From contig NC_088678.1 of NCBI RefSeq assembly GCF_950023065.1, forward strand, positions 46,614,580-46,678,579: DNA of 64,000 bases. The letters run 5' to 3'. The notes under the pieces are model-generated. The model worked only from the letters and a program-made list of their open reading frames with translations. It was not told where the DNA came from and made no database searches. Below are positions 47,945-61,600 of the stretch, one piece after another (within the stretch, counting starts at the first letter, position 1; every line of letters begins with the position of its first letter). This DNA is from Planococcus citri (taxonomy: Eukaryota; Arthropoda; Insecta; Hemiptera; Pseudococcidae). The position numbers were made by a program, and so were the translations under genes.

Positions 47945-48540
47945 CCGTAGGGACGAAGCCAATCAACATAACCAGGAGGGGAGGGATCTTAAAAATACCA
48001 ACTACAAAATCGAAAATTTTCCATCAACTTACATAGCTAGTTACTATCTCTATAAGAAAACCCTTGCATTTTTTCATGCTTGCCCAACATGATACATACA
48101 TTAAAGGTGTGAAAAAGTTGTACTGTAAGTAATTTTTAGTTATGCACTTTGCAAAAAAAAAAATTGTGTTGAATGCAACTCATTTTTTCATTAAGAAGCT
48201 GGAAAAATCGAAAGATATGGATGAAAAATAATTAAATAACGTGATTTTGATACGTTTTTCAAAAATTAGAAATATCAAGAGAAGTCTAAAATATTTCCCA
48301 AGCGGAGCGAGAGCGAAATTTTTTGAGAAATTTTGTTTGAAAAATAATGGTTTTTGAAGATTTTAAACACAATTTACAAATTTCAGAGTGTATAAGTTCA
48401 TCACTGACGATTCAATATTGCCAACTTGCCAACTTGTCACTCAAAATTGTCAAATATTGCCAACTTCCTAAGTTCCGGAAGGGGAGGGGGTAGAGCCCAT
48501 TTGCCCTCCTGGTCGCTTTGCCCCTGCAATCATTCCAAAA
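47945..48540 (+). repeat. Interspersed repeat, copy 2, possibly a TIR element
   Basis: A longer copy of the repeat at 43395-43730. Its two ends look inverted: gtagggacgaagcca with accaggagggg at the left, and gaccaggagggc with a gcaggggcaaagc-type end in reverse complement at the right. A degenerate DNA element is therefore possible. Inside lies a 'gcggagcgagagcg' version of the dispersed palindromic motif. Confidence 0.5.
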
Positions 48541-48544
48541 CTAA

Positions 48545-51500
48545 ACTGCAGCATCTCTATCATTTTTTCTAACTTCATCTGGAGATTCATTCCGTATTTT
48601 AACACAACAACGTAGAAAAAAACATTGCAAAAAAAAAGAAAAACATGAAATTTAATATAAACAGTTCTTAAATTACGTTTCACGTTACACTAGGTTTATA
48701 TTACGAGTATATCAAAGTAATAATTCACATCGAGTCGGTAAAATTATTACAAAGCATTAAAATAGTGTGAAAATTCTCCATACCTGAGTCTCGACGCGCG
48801 ACTTGGCGATGTATAAAAGAGCTAGCAGCATATAAACCATTAAAATTATTTATAAAATTTATTCTTGCGTGGAAAAATGCGCATGTAAAATTGAATTTTA
48901 TCGCGAGAAGATACTGCGAAAGCGTGGAGTAAGAGTGGAGCAGAATAAATAGATATGTAGATATGTGAAATGAAAAACACCAGAAATTCATACGATAAAG
49001 AGTAATCTTTAAATCTCAGTTGAGCTTCTTTTATCCGAAGCAATATTCCGGTGCAAAATCATGCGCGGAATTCCTTGATGAAAGATTATCGGCGCGAATA
49101 CTACAACAAACCAAGAGCGCGAGAAAAAAATGAAATGAAAAAGGTATACCTGGCAGTATATTTGAAAAAAAGAAAAATCACCAGATAGTAAATTTTACGT
49201 TGTGAAAAAGCATTGTCTTGGAAAAAAAAGAAGAAGAAAGGCTATAATTAACATAAACCTAAATTTACGTTTTACAAAAGAAATTTACCCGGTACGCTCT
49301 TATAAAAATATTACACGCGGGATAAGCAAACCCTTTTTTTTTTCGCAACAAAAATCTTTTTCAACAGAGTGTTGGATAACCTGGTATGGTAAATTTTCAT
49401 ACACACTAGTTTAAAATAGGAAATCGAGCTCTTTCGTTTTATTTTTCATAATTTATGTAGGTGATAATGATAATAACGTGTTTTTTGAATGCTTACAAAA
49501 TTATTATGATGTGGTCAAGTACGTAAATTGTTTGGTGATTTTTCCGGGGGGGGGAGGAGGGATTTGATGTGAAGTTGTGGATTTCCGGTTTCATCTTAAA
49601 TGTCAAATTTCAGTTCAAATAAAAACCAGCTTTAAATTATTGCATTTTGTTAAAACAATTGCATCTGTGTGTTTTATTTTCAAATATTAGGAAATCATAT
49701 GAATATAAAGTATTGAAAGTAATCGTGACATTTGAGTAAAATAATATCTCATATAAATTTGAAAATTTAATAAAGTCAAAAATACTTAATTTTCATATAA
49801 GTGTAAATAAATTTTACACACGATTGATTGATTTCACACGATGTATACCAACTTCGATATTAAAATTTTCAATTGGCTGGAAAAGAACAACGCGAAACGA
49901 AATGAAAAAAATGAAACGGCTGCGAACATTTTGAACGCGTGAGCATTGTTTATATTGAAAAATTCTTGCAAAATGTTACCAATGAAAAATATTAGCGAGT
50001 ACGTATTGCATTGGAACTTCTTGTATCCTAAAATAAAAGCTAAAACATCTGCCAAAATTATGAAAAATTTTCCAAACCACATTAAATTGGCTGAAATTTT
50101 CCATTTCGTGTTGTTAATTAAGTATACCTACGCCTACGAAACTCGAAGATGAGTTTATAATTGGAAAGTTGATGATTAAATTGCTGCCAGATTTCTACCT
50201 TGGTAGAATTTTTTCCTTTCGTTCTGCGTCAAAAGTTTTGGAAAAAATTTTAATTAAGGAAATATATTTTACGTTTTCATTTGCCGGTTATTGTCCGAAT
50301 GCCCGTTGTTGATGATGTTTTTTCTTCTTATAAACTTCTTTCGAAGAAATTCTTCGTACTTACTTATCAATCCATTTAAAACTTTAATTACATGTAATAA
50401 AGTTATCCGGATGCTTTTGAATAAAAAGATCAAAAAAAGGCAATATTTCTGTAGGAAAGTTTTTCTGAAGGACTTTTTTCATAGGTTTATTATTGCGTTT
50501 TTTTTTCTTTCTCAACTGGCTGCTTTACTTATCATCAGTGTAACAAGAAATTTTATTGTAGTAAATCTTTACCAGATTTTTCATTGCGAAGGTAATTTTT
50601 GTTTAATTCTATTATTGTAGATATTGAAATTATTCTGTTCTTTCATCGGAATCAGATGTACATTTTCATTGTTCTTTGAGGAAATTGTCATTTTTGAGAG
50701 AAAGAACTATTTTCACTGTTTTTCTAGAACTAGTATTGTAAAAGTATGTACCGCAAGAACATTTTTCAGTAGATTTCTTTGTTCATGTCGGATTGCATAA
50801 TATGAACATAGGTACGAGTACTTTATGTTTGTCGTAATCTTAATTTTCTTTTGACAAAGCAGTTTAAATTTTCGTTACTTTTCTTGACATGAAAAATTTC
50901 TTTGTGTTTGTTTAAAATTATCGATAATGTTTCAAATATCTACTGAAATATTTTTGGAAGGTAAACTCAAAGCGACAAGTTTTTTGATATTTTTCGTAAG
51001 GAATGGATAAAGTACATAAATAATACGATGATAAAAGATTGAAGTACCTGTTTATCTGGTTCATCTCTCATCGTATGATCGGAAAATGTTGTGAAAATTC
51101 AGAGAATACAGCTGCATACTTCGAAGTTTTTCGCTATCTCAAAAATTTAATGTAGGTAGGTAAACATAATTCCGTAACTAAAAATTCACCATCAAGATAT
51201 TTTCTTTGAGAATATATTTTTTTTACTTTGGAATGTAGAAACTATGAAGGGAGGATACAGGTGTGCCATGAGGAAGAAACCTTGAACAGCAAGTGCAGAG
51301 AGCCCTCTTTCCACATATTTTTACACATTAATTTTATAGTTGCATTGGTTCATTGAAATCGCCTCCTGGCGCAGAACTGCCGTGCACTTTTTTGAAGCTG
51401 AAAAGTGTCAAGAATAACTTGAAAGGTTTTGAACATCCAAAAATGATAATTAAAGGGATTCTGGTGCGAAATTCCCCAGACTTTTCGAATGTTGAAATAT

Positions 51501-54430
51501 ATGCTGACATGAGAGGAGAAATTCTGGGTCCAAATAACGCCACATTGAGAAAATTTTACGAGTCAAAGTCTATAAATCAGATTTATGCTGAAAGTGAAAA
51601 AACTGAAATTCTTCTGAATGAGTGTAAAAGTGAAAAATCATGTTCAATCATTGTAAAAATCTCAAGGAATCTATACTCACTATTCCATTTATTTGACCAA
51701 AGAAAATAATCCATTTTTTGATTTCTGGTGTTTTCTTTCCTCCCTCAACTCCAAAGTAATCAAAAATTTCACACTTAATAAAGTAGATAGGTACACATTT
51801 TACTCGATGATATAAAAATGCAGCGGGTAATAAAACATAAACACACCGAATGCTCGAATCTTATTTCGCTGACTCACACATAAAAGATAATCTGCCAACG
51901 TGGCTAAAAATGATACGAATCCGCGATTGCCGGACAATGAAATCCCCACGTCGAACGTAAATCAAGCCATTCTTGGGTTACCTTTGTCGTTTACTTTTTC
52001 AGGATTTTTTTTTTCGCGTGCCACGCATATGTGCGATAAACACGATAAGCCGAGGTACACTTTTAAATTATGAACAATTAAAGCGAAAAAATTGTCGCAC
52101 TGTGAAGCCCGTTTCACTCGCCATTTCAATGGTTGCATAGAAAAAAATTAACATAAAACACTCGATAAATTTTTAAATTAGGACATCGTGCTCGAACTAC
52201 GAGTGAAAATTCTTTTATTCTCGTTCTCGCACTTTATATATCTGGTGTATGGAAAGTTTATAAAAATTAATCCATAAAGCGGTGAAATTTTTGTACGTTG
52301 TGATAACGCGGTTTTCTCCTTTTCTTTACAGAGAGAGGCTGCTTTTGAAAAATTTTGCCACAAGCTAACCGTGGAGATGCGTGAACTCGTATGAGTGCAT
52401 TTTATCTGAACGTGTACCTTTTTTTTTTTTTTGAAAAAAAATCGAAATAACTCGTTAGAATTTGCGGTAGTTTTTACGTCGGTCGTATTTGAAGCATTGA
52501 ATTATTAAATTATTTATTGATAGGTAAGTTTTACCGTGTGTCTTTTTTTTCTCCTTCGAAATTAATACTCGTAAGTAGGTTGGTACCTTTAGAAATATGA
52601 GCTCCTTCTTTTATCGATGAGGGCTTGTATGATTGGCCGAGAAAGTAATATATAAGTTGAGGTTAAAGATACCAAAATGTACAAGAGGTAGTTATTTCAT
52701 CATTTTACATAGATAACTTAAGAAAAATGTTTCTTTTTTAGTTTTTGTTTCTTTCGACCATTTTATCATAATTTGTGTTGGAATTTTCATAGAACGTCAT
52801 TTCCATTTCGTGGAATTTGCACGTGTGTTGTTTCTTTTTCGTTTTTCCCTCTATTTTTGCAAGATTCGTTTTGCTTGTGTGGTTTTATGTACCCAAATGA
52901 TACGAAGTTTCACCTTTATTTACTTACCTATCTTGTATGTTTAGACAAGTATAAAAAACGCGTTGTTCTCTCTCTTTCGGAGGAAGTAAGTTCTAGAGCT
53001 GTCTTATCATTTATATTTTTTCTTACTCTCATAAGTAGGTCTACGTATTCGATTAGTAAAACATAGTTACCTATGTACATATATTGTGTAGTTCATCCGT
53101 GTACCTTCTACCTTGTATACCATACATGTATCTTCCAATTGGTAAGTATAAATACCTATATCTATCCTTCAGAGAGGTTTTTTTTTTCATCTCCCATTAT
53201 TATTTCCTTCTTTTGGTATAAAATTCAATTTACGATAACTTACGTCGGAGCGTTTTAAATATTCGTGAAATACATAGATGCAATTGAATGGAGACACGCG
53301 CTCGACAAATAACAACTGTGATCGCAATCGAACTAGAAAAGAGTGGAAAGAATTCTCTCATTCGGGCTCAGTTGAAACGTGACATCATTTATAGTAAACT
53401 TGGCGTAGTATTTTTTTCTTCTTTTTTCAATTCGTCGTTTATCAACGTATACGTATGAAATTGAAAGGAAATCGCGAATATTGTAAAATAAATAACTGGT
53501 TTTATTCCTACATTTTTAGTGAAAGTTTGATGATTCTGTATTCAACAAGATATTCGGATAAGAGAAATTGTCAAATTTTCCTTATTTTCAGCTTTTTGAA
53601 CATTTTTCAATGCTCTAAAAGGTGTAGAAATAGTCGAATGGGGAGCTGAATTTGAGGAAGTTAGTTGCGAAGGTTTACAATACAATACTTAGGTATGTTG
53701 AAATGATAAGAAACCGAGTATACATAGATCTCTTTTACTTTTGGAGCTCTAGGAAATTCCTAAAAGTCTCTCTGGAGCTGAAAATGGGCTTAAATTGTAG
53801 CCAATGGTGTTGGCCATCACCCTCCAAAAAATTAAGTTGGAAAAATTGGGAGACCCCTCGGTATTTTTGGGTGATTTTTTTTTGTAAAAGTGCATGTCCT
53901 TTTCTGGTATCAATTTTTTAGTGCTCCTAATGAACTCTTTTTTTTTCGAAAAAAGTACAGAAATTAACTAATGAGCCCAAAAGGCAAACTCAAAAAATTC
54001 AAATACTTACCCCTATTTATTTATTTATTTTTGCAAAAGTGACTTCGAAGATTTGTTTCACGTCGATTCTTTAGTGGTCCATATTAGGAACTCATTTTGA
54101 AAATTTTAAAAATGTACCTCCCTCTAATCAGAAAGGTGCCCCCCCCCCCCGTAAAAAACGAAATCGTTATTCGATAGCACTTTAGTTGAGCTACGTACAA
54201 ATAATACTAATCGCAATGTTTTTTCAAAAATTTTCTTAGCAAGAGTGCATAGGTAATAATACTTGTAAATCGACTTCATAATTTGGCTTACAGGATGGAA
54301 TTCTCTGTATGGTCAGTGCCTGTGCATCGAGCACAATAGCCTATAGATTTTTTCTGCCAGAATGCGCCCCAAATACCGGGGTGGGCAAAAATCAGCTTAC
54401 AAATTTGCAAAAATTGAAAAATAAAATTTT
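48545..54430. other. Gene-poor region
   Basis: AT-rich with G or C runs (about 49546 and 54141). Patches richer in CG lie at about 48770-49130, 51850-52400 and 53270-53460. An open frame at 51339-51709 (+) of about 120 codons is noted among the rejected items. No RNA gene seen. Confidence 0.4.
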
Positions 54431-54439
54431 CACATTTCA

Positions 54440-54785
54440 AACAGTTTTATAGTTTTTTGTCAAAAAAATCAAAAACTAAGCAACCTAGAAAAAAGCTAAC
54501 GACATTACGTCGATTGGAAATTCAATTCTCTAAAATTCCCCTCAACTTCACTTTTTCGTAGAATCCTTCCTTCCGCCTCCAGATCGATTTTTATGAAACT
54601 CATGTTTGTAAATTTTTCAAAAAATTATTTCAAAAAGTTTTTTGTTTTTTTTGTCAAAAAATCAAAAACTAAGCATCCTAGAAAAAAACTAATGACATTA
54701 TGTGGATTGGAAATTTAATTCTCTACAAGTTTCCTCGACCTTATTTTTTCGTAGAATGCTTCCTTCCGCGTCCAGGAGCGGTAAA
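54440..54785 (+). repeat. Tandem duplication, ~193-bp period
   Basis: Two units align: tttttgtcaaaaaaatcaaaaactaagc, then ctagaaaaaa, tgacatta, gattggaaatt, then tttttcgtagaat.cttccttccgc.tcca. The first starts at about 54453 and the second about 193 bases later. Identity is about 80-85 percent by eye. Non-coding. Confidence 0.65.
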
Positions 54786-55648
54786 CTGACGCATTTATGA
54801 TTTTCGAGGATGAAACCTGACTTTTGACCATCCCTGTATGCAGAAGGCCATATTCGACACTCTTACCTTAAGTTTGGCCTTTGATATGCGAAAACCTGAT
54901 TGGTGGGAACGAGATGAAATGAAGGTGATTTTTTTTTATTGAAAATATACCTACTATTGGAAATTCATTTCCTAATTTGTTCGTTTCATTTTACTTCGGC
55001 GTTAAAAAATCACAAGTCACAGCGCTGATTGAATGGTTATCTGACAGACGCTTCTAATGCAGAAAGCACATTTTTGATGGAATCAGGGGTCCAAAAAATA
55101 TTGTTCAAACAGAAAAAGTGTTTTTTGAGAGGGAGGGAGGGAAGGAGGGAGGAAAAAGTGAAAAAAGGAAACCTCTTAATAATTTGTCAAAATTGTTTTT
55201 TTTTTTTTCATTATAATTTCGGAATGTCCGATTGGACAACTACAACGTTGGGAGTAGATACTCCTTCTTTAGTCACACCTATTTAGTCACTGATGCGTTT
55301 TTAGACCCGCTTTCAACACGAGCGAGAAACAGTCTCCTTAAAATCTCAAAATATGCGCTTGAAGAGCTGTGACGTGACGCGGGGATCCTTCTCTTTAGAT
55401 CATATTCCAGCTACCACCGCGTTTCGTGGGTCACTTACTATGGGAGTGTAGAAAAATATTATGGTTGTTGGGCCTATTTTTTCTACATGCCCCAAAATCT
55501 CGAAGTACACATAGATTAGTCAGCTATAGGTAAAACAGAGATTTTTCCAATTTGGTTATATTCTCACTACCATCGTGTTTCGATATCTATTTTTAACGCG
55601 AGTGAGAAAAGTGTAATTTTAACAACTCTTCTTGAATACATAATTTGG

Positions 55649-55675
55649 GCTCCCAAATAATTCTTTTTTCATCTA
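55649..55675. repeat. Target-site duplication of the LINE (3' side)
   Basis: A 27-base sequence starting gctcccaaataattc, identical to 58582-58608 on the other side of the retrotransposon. Confidence 0.9.
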
Positions 55676-55763
55676 ATAATAATAATAATAATAATAATAA
55701 GCCTTTATTTATGAAAAATGCAGGTACATGAGGTAGATACAGTACGTACAAAAAAACATGGCC

Positions 55764-56982
55764 CTAAAAAAGAGCATAGGCCTCCCCCAACCGAATCCAT
55801 TCCCGCCTATCTAAGGCTATTCTCTGAAAGTGCTTGTGTGTTAGGAGATGATCAAAATCATCCCTCCATCTAGTCCGCTGCCTACCCTTCTTCCGAATCC
55901 CAAGTGGTTGCCAAAAAGTCGTTCGATATGCCCAACGATTTGGATTTGCTCGAGAGATATGACCTGCCCATCCCCATTTTTTTAGTTTGATTTCTCTTGA
56001 CAGGTTTTTGTTGTATTTTAGACTGTTTTTGATTAGGGATATTTTTACGCGATCTTTTTGTCTTATGCCAAGCATTGACCTCTCTATTTTGTTCTGGGTG
56101 GTTTTTATGTAATTTAAGGTTTTTTTTGTTAGCGACCAAGTCTGTGCACCATATGACAACACAGGCTCGATACAAGCGTTGAATATTTTGCTTTTTTGGT
56201 GATTCTTAAATGGTCCCTTGAAAATATGTCTCAAAGACCAGAATTTTGCCCATGTGAGAGATACTCTTCTTTGAACTTCACGATCTGTGATTACTCCATT
56301 TGCTCCAATCAATTGACCCAGATAGACAATTTCTTCTGAGATTTCAATTTTTTGACCAGCGATTGTAATGCCATTTTTTTCATTGGTGTTAGAGAGTAGT
56401 TTTGTTTTTCCAAAATTAATTTCAAGGCCCGCTTTTTTGCCTTGAGAGTGAAGTTCCTCCACCATTAATTCTAGCTCTTTTAGATCATTTGCCAATACTA
56501 CAATGTCGTCGGCAAAACGCAAGTTACTGAGGAAGGTGCCATTGATATTAAGGCCTTTTTTTTCCCAATTTACTTTTCTAAAAATTTCCTCCAAAGCAGC
56601 TATAAAAAGTAGAGAGGACAGGGGGTCACCTTGTTTCACACCCTTACAAACTTTGAAAAATGTTCCCACTCTTTCCGTCACCACTCTTGCTTCTAGGTCT
56701 CTGTACAGATTTTCAATGATTTTTATGTATACCTCAGGGACACCCTGGTTCCTCAAAGCGCTAAGCATGAATTTATGATTTAAACTATCAAATGCCTTGG
56801 TGTAGTCTATGAATATCAAGAAAACATCAAGCTTGAATTCATAGCATTTTTCAACTACTTGGTTTATGGCCTGAAGGTGATCAATGGTGGAAAATCCCTT
56901 TCGAAATCCTGCCTGCTCGTATGGTTGTTGAAAGTCTATAAAGTGTTTTAATCTATTGTTAAGAACAGATGAGAAAATTTTC
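55764..56982 (-). pseudogene. LINE polyprotein, reverse transcriptase part (downstream frame)
   Basis: This frame continues the polyprotein after the frameshift. It opens with IFSSVLNNRL, then EQAGFRKGFSTIDHLQ, the aspartate motif FIDYTKAFDSLNH, the GVKQGDPLS turn and the catalytic FADD box (RFADDIVVLA), all in the usual reverse-transcriptase order. Next is GLEINFGKTK, then a C-terminal tail with a KKWGWAGHISR and GRQRTRWRDDF region typical of RTE elements. The polymerase residues are all present, so the only visible lesions are the frameshift upstream and the missing 5' end. Confidence 0.85.
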
Positions 56983-58581
56983 CAATGGTGTCACCTATAC
57001 TTATTGGCCTATAGTTTTCAATTTTATGTTTATCCCCTTTTTTGAAGATGAGAATTATATCCGATTTTTTCCATGAAGTAGGTATTTTTTGGGTCTGCAG
57101 TACTTCATTGAATAGGGTTGTTAAACAAGTGATTAGCTTTCCCCCCCCCCCAAATTTTATCTGCTCGTTTGTAATCCCGTCTGGGTCAGGAGACTTGCGC
57201 AATTTCAAATTTCTTACTACAAAACTGATTTCTGAGGGCAGGAAGGCAGGGATATCCTCATGGTTTGCTGGAAAAGTGGGTGCCTCATACGATTCGCCAC
57301 TATCTGTGTATAGGTCAGAGTAAAATTTTGAGGTGATTTTGTTAATTTCCACACGATCATGTATTTTTGCTCCCATTTCATCCAGTAGGTATGTTGTCCA
57401 ACTTTTGCCCAAAGCTAATTTCTTTCGAATCATTTTTGTGCTTTTTGTGCTTTCTAAAATTTCTTCTATCATAGCATTGTTTTTCTCTTGAACAAATTTA
57501 CGTATTTTTGCTCTAACTAACTTACACAAAAGATTTAGCTCTATTTTTTCATTCCTTATTTTTTTGGTTTTATTTTTTAGTTTTTTACGTTCCATTATGA
57601 GACATTTCAGTTCTTCTGGGAAGAGACTATTTTTCTCAGATTTTAGGTTGGGGTTTGGGAGTTGTTTTGTAGCAAGATGCAGATTACTTTTTATGAGATT
57701 GTAATAAGTTTCAGTATCAGAGCAGTGTGACCATTCAGTTTCACCTAGAATTTTCCCCAAAATATTTCCATACAGCACCCGATTTTTGAGGCATATCCTT
57801 GCCTTGTTACCATTGGTTGAAGTTGGTTTTTTTCTCTTCTGTTTTGAGGTTACGATATTACATTTTAGCAATCTATGGTCAGAGTGAAACTGGAACGACG
57901 TGTCTACACCACAGTTAGTAATTTTTAGATTGGGTTGAGTTATGATATAATCAATTTGGTTTTTGTGCTCTTGGTTTGGGGATATCCAAGTCCACCTTTT
58001 TCCCATACGTTTTTTGAAGAAAGTGTTTTGAATTTTTAGGTTTTTTTCTTCACATAGATTTACAATTTTTTGCCCTTGCACATTTCTCTTACCATACCCA
58101 TAAATGCCCATAACTTTCTGATTTTCATGGTTTCTTAGCCCAATTTGACCATTAAAGTCACCCATTACAATCAGTTGACTCTCATTGTTATATTGCTTGT
58201 CAATTAGGTCAGTCAGTTGATCAAAGAACTCGGAGATTTCATTTTCGTTTGATACAGAGGTAGGAGCGTAAGCCTGTATGAGTGTAAGTTTTTGAGAAGG
58301 GCCTATGTTGAATTTTGCCAGTGCCAGTCTATCCGAAATGCCCTGGAATTGTGACAAGCAGTTTTTCCATTGTTTTTTTATTAAGAATCCGACACCACGT
58401 TGCCCTGTTTCATTACCAACACAACATAAAAGGTTCCCTTGAGTGGTGTCTACTATTGTTTCTCCCCCTCTCCTAGTTTCTCCCAGACCAAGAATATCAA
58501 TTTTTGAATTCGTAAAAGCACTTTCTAGTTCAGCTAGTCTGTCGTTGGACTTTAGTGACCTAACATTTAGGGTGGCAGCGC
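56948..58581 (-). pseudogene. LINE polyprotein, endonuclease and start of RT (upstream frame)
   Basis: From 58581 the frame reads AATLNVRSLKSNDRLAELES, then the endonuclease motifs IDILGLGETRR (catalytic Glu), YAPTSVSNENE, MGDFNGQIG and SDHRLLKC, in the order of an apurinic/apyrimidinic-type endonuclease. A Lys-rich linker follows, then the first reverse-transcriptase block (LRKSPDPDGITNEQIKFGG and FKKGDKHKIENYRPIS). It ends out of frame (GKFSHLFLTID, stop) because one A seems to be missing in GGAAAATTTTC; the next frame carries on with IFSSVL. The initiation codon and about the first residues of the endonuclease are lost by truncation. Confidence 0.85.
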
Positions 58582-58608
58582 GCTCCCAAATAATTCTTTT
58601 TTCATCTA
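58582..58608. repeat. Target-site duplication of the LINE (5' side)
   Basis: A 27-base copy identical to 55649-55675. The empty site would have read ...tttgg followed by this sequence once, then cctgtgctaaaattgg. Confidence 0.9.
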
Positions 58609-58611
58609 CCT

Positions 58612-61600
58612 GTGCTAAAATTGGGACTCCAAGAAATAAAATCTTGTGGGATAATATGTAATTGATATTTCGATTTCCTCATCAATTCATGCAGTTTTTA
58701 AGAATCCTATTTTGGAAAATTTGAAACCTTGTTTTTTGGGAACCTTTTCTCATTCGCTCATTGTGCTTCATAAGAAGAAGCTTCTTTCGTTTTCTATCGA
58801 AACGTCAGTTTACGAAATGAAAATTGGCTCACCTCCTCTTTCATTTGGTTCTTATCTATTAAGCAAAAAAAAATCAAAAAATTTATTGCCAATGATCGGG
58901 GAAAATACGTTTTAGGTACTTACAAGTAGGTAATTGGAAACTCGCCTTTCTTTGACCTTTTTTTAGAATATGAACTTTTCGTCTAAATCTGTGACTAATT
59001 TCCTGAAGAGCTTCTGGCTCTAATCTTTAAAACAACTCTTATGCCTTACGAAAAGAAGATGTTACAAAGATAATCAGATGTGTAGCATAACAACTGAAAT
59101 CATCTCCTTATTTCCTCAATCAGTCGATATGTTTTCATAGATGTAACACAAGTTCATTTCCATATACGATGTACCCTTGAAATAATGCCTACTACTCGTG
59201 CTCGGTTTATTGTTCTCTTACTGGATCCGCGAATTCGGTGTCGAAACTTCGAAGCATCGAAGGAATATACATGTTAAGTTTCAATAATCGTGCGAGTGTG
59301 TGTACGTACTTGTGTAGTTCGTCGAGCCTTTAAATTTAAATTATTATAGCAGTATACGCTAGAATGGTATAGTACATAGTTTATATAATGTTAACGCAAA
59401 TATAACCGCAAAACCATAAATAATTTACCTGTCAAAATTTAATTCACAAATATACTAGGCTATTGTTATGTATCATATTTCAGTGAAACAATAGACACGC
59501 TATACGTGGTCTCGCCAAATGGTCTATTTTTACGTGAAAATGCCATTTAAAATCAGTGTTCGCTTCAGACGCGATGCTAAAGGCGCTCTCATAGAATGTA
59601 GAGTGCAAATTCTATGCACACTAGGTATATTGATATTGATAGAGGCTATACACATGCACTTAGACAAAAGCACACATACAAAAAAAAACACTGTCCGTTC
59701 GAATACTTAAGGAGGAAAAAAAACACGAAAAAACCCCGCGGGTCTTATAATGTATGCGAATATCAACTCATAGCGGAGAGAATGTCAAGTACCCAGCAAC
59801 TATGATTACACATAATACCCTCCATACATATACATACGCGAGTTCTTTCCTTGAAGTAGTTAATTTTTAAGATAAATACCAAATTCAGAACGAAACATGA
59901 ATGTTCAAGTATTCTCATTACACGTAACGAAACGTTTCGAGCGCATTGTTAAAATAACGAAAACTGAAGAAAAAAACAGAGGAGTACGAAAGAGGAAAAG
60001 CAATTTCCGGAATATGAACGAATTTGAAATTCTTTTGCGGAGTGTTCCGGCTAAAAATTCATTTTTTACTTGTTTTCTTTTCAGATTTTTTTCCTGAATT
60101 AATTCGAAATTATACAAGATTTTAATCGAATTAATTTTATACTTTGTAGTATAGTTTTAAAGGCAACTCTGTATTCTAATTTGAGAATTTAATCTGAATT
60201 TGAAAGTATTTTTTGTCGATACAGATATTAAAAGAAGAAAAGTTACGTTGCTAAACCCCCATGCGAAATTTTTTTTCTGAACTTTCAACAGTTGATGAAT
60301 GATTGAAGATTTTTTTTAATGCTATTTTCGTATTCTCGTTGGAATAAAACCAGGCCTACTACCGAACGTATAAGTTTCAATTATGATGAGAGTAACTTTT
60401 AGAGTGGCTTGTGTTCTAACAAAGAGATTAAAAATGTCAGAGAAATGTAAAATTGAATAAAGGTTTCTATATTTTGAAATTATTAAATTTGAAGTGAAAT
60501 TGAGAGTAAATACGCGTTATCACCTAATCCGTTTTAATTTTGAAAAAGGAAAGGCTCAGGGAGAAAGGGGGAAATGTGATGCCCTTGGAAAAATGTTACC
60601 TCTGCATTGAGATAGAAGTACGATTTTTAAGAATTTGTAGTCAAATTTTGATGTTTGTAATTTTATGTAAAAAACAATTATTAGGTAGGTAATAAGCAAT
60701 AATAATTAACTATTATAAACAATTTGCCCATTTTTTTTGTTTCAGGTGAGTATCAAATTTTCTCCATGTGGTTGAAGGCAGAGAAATATTTTGAGTAAGT
60801 TAATTTATCATAGCATCGTGATTTAAGCGCGTGATCACAAATTTCAAAAAAACTATCCTTGAGATTATTTGTATCTTCTTTTCGGAGTCTTGCTCAAAGA
60901 GAGGATCATAGTAATCCTTCTCAAAAAAAAAATTAATAAATAAACTGTAGAAAATTGTTGGGGATGAGTTTTTTTGATTGATATTTCGAGAGTGGTCCAA
61001 TAATACGTATGTATTTATTTGAGATCACATCACAACTTTAGGAACCCCTGAATCGGTTTCACCATTCGATCTCAAAATTATGATGGTAATTTTGTAATCA
61101 GGAAAAGGTCCTCTGTCAATGCAAACATTTTAATATGTGGTATTCGAATTCTATATCTTTCCGGTTCTACTTTTTGTGATAAAATGCAGAAAATTGATAA
61201 TTTTTTTACAAAATCTGAATTTTTAAAAAGAAATTTCATTAATAGAGCTAAATTGTGAGTATGGAGTTAACAAATGGGGTCTTGTTTCATATCATTTTAT
61301 CGCGAATTAGATGCTGATTAATTTTGATCTGTGCTATTTTTGCGCTATTTCCAAAAAACTGACATTTTGGATCATTTTGTTTTCAAATACTTATCAAAAA
61401 TAGTCCTGGAAATGCTAAAAAAATGAACCATGTCCGAGAGTGATTAAAGAAGTAATTTTCAGGAAAAAAAAGAAAGAAAAATATGGCAGAATTCAAACTC
61501 AACTTCCTCTTAAGTGGTACAATTTTTTTCAAATTAACAAAATTTTTAATATAGATCCAAGATCATTTAAAGAGAATTTTGTACTCTTAAACCTCAAATT

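Larger units (their letters stand above)
55676..58581 (-). mobile_element. 5'-truncated RTE-like non-LTR retrotransposon
   Basis: A - strand element of 2906 bases, bounded by a perfect 27-base target-site duplication (55649-55675 and 58582-58608). The 3' end, at low coordinates, is a (TTA)n microsatellite rather than poly-A, as in RTE elements. The 5' end, at 58581, enters the endonuclease domain directly, so the element is truncated. Order along the element: endonuclease, reverse transcriptase, and a C-terminal region with GWAGHISR, RTRWRDDF and LGEAYA words seen in RTE-type polyproteins. A single frameshift near 56974-56982 breaks the polyprotein. The perfect duplication and near-intact frames point to a fairly recent insertion. 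Confidence 0.88.

Noticed and set aside
51339..51709. Open frame of about 120 codons on the + strand
   Set aside because: It has better-than-average composition and an AG just upstream, so it could be an exon, but it has no ATG near its start, no motif and no partner exon.
55678..55700. Independent AAT microsatellite
   Set aside because: It is the 3' tail of the - strand RTE-like element, directly next to its target-site duplication.
56503..56778. 91-codon + strand frame within the LINE
   Set aside because: Antisense shadow of the reverse transcriptase frame.
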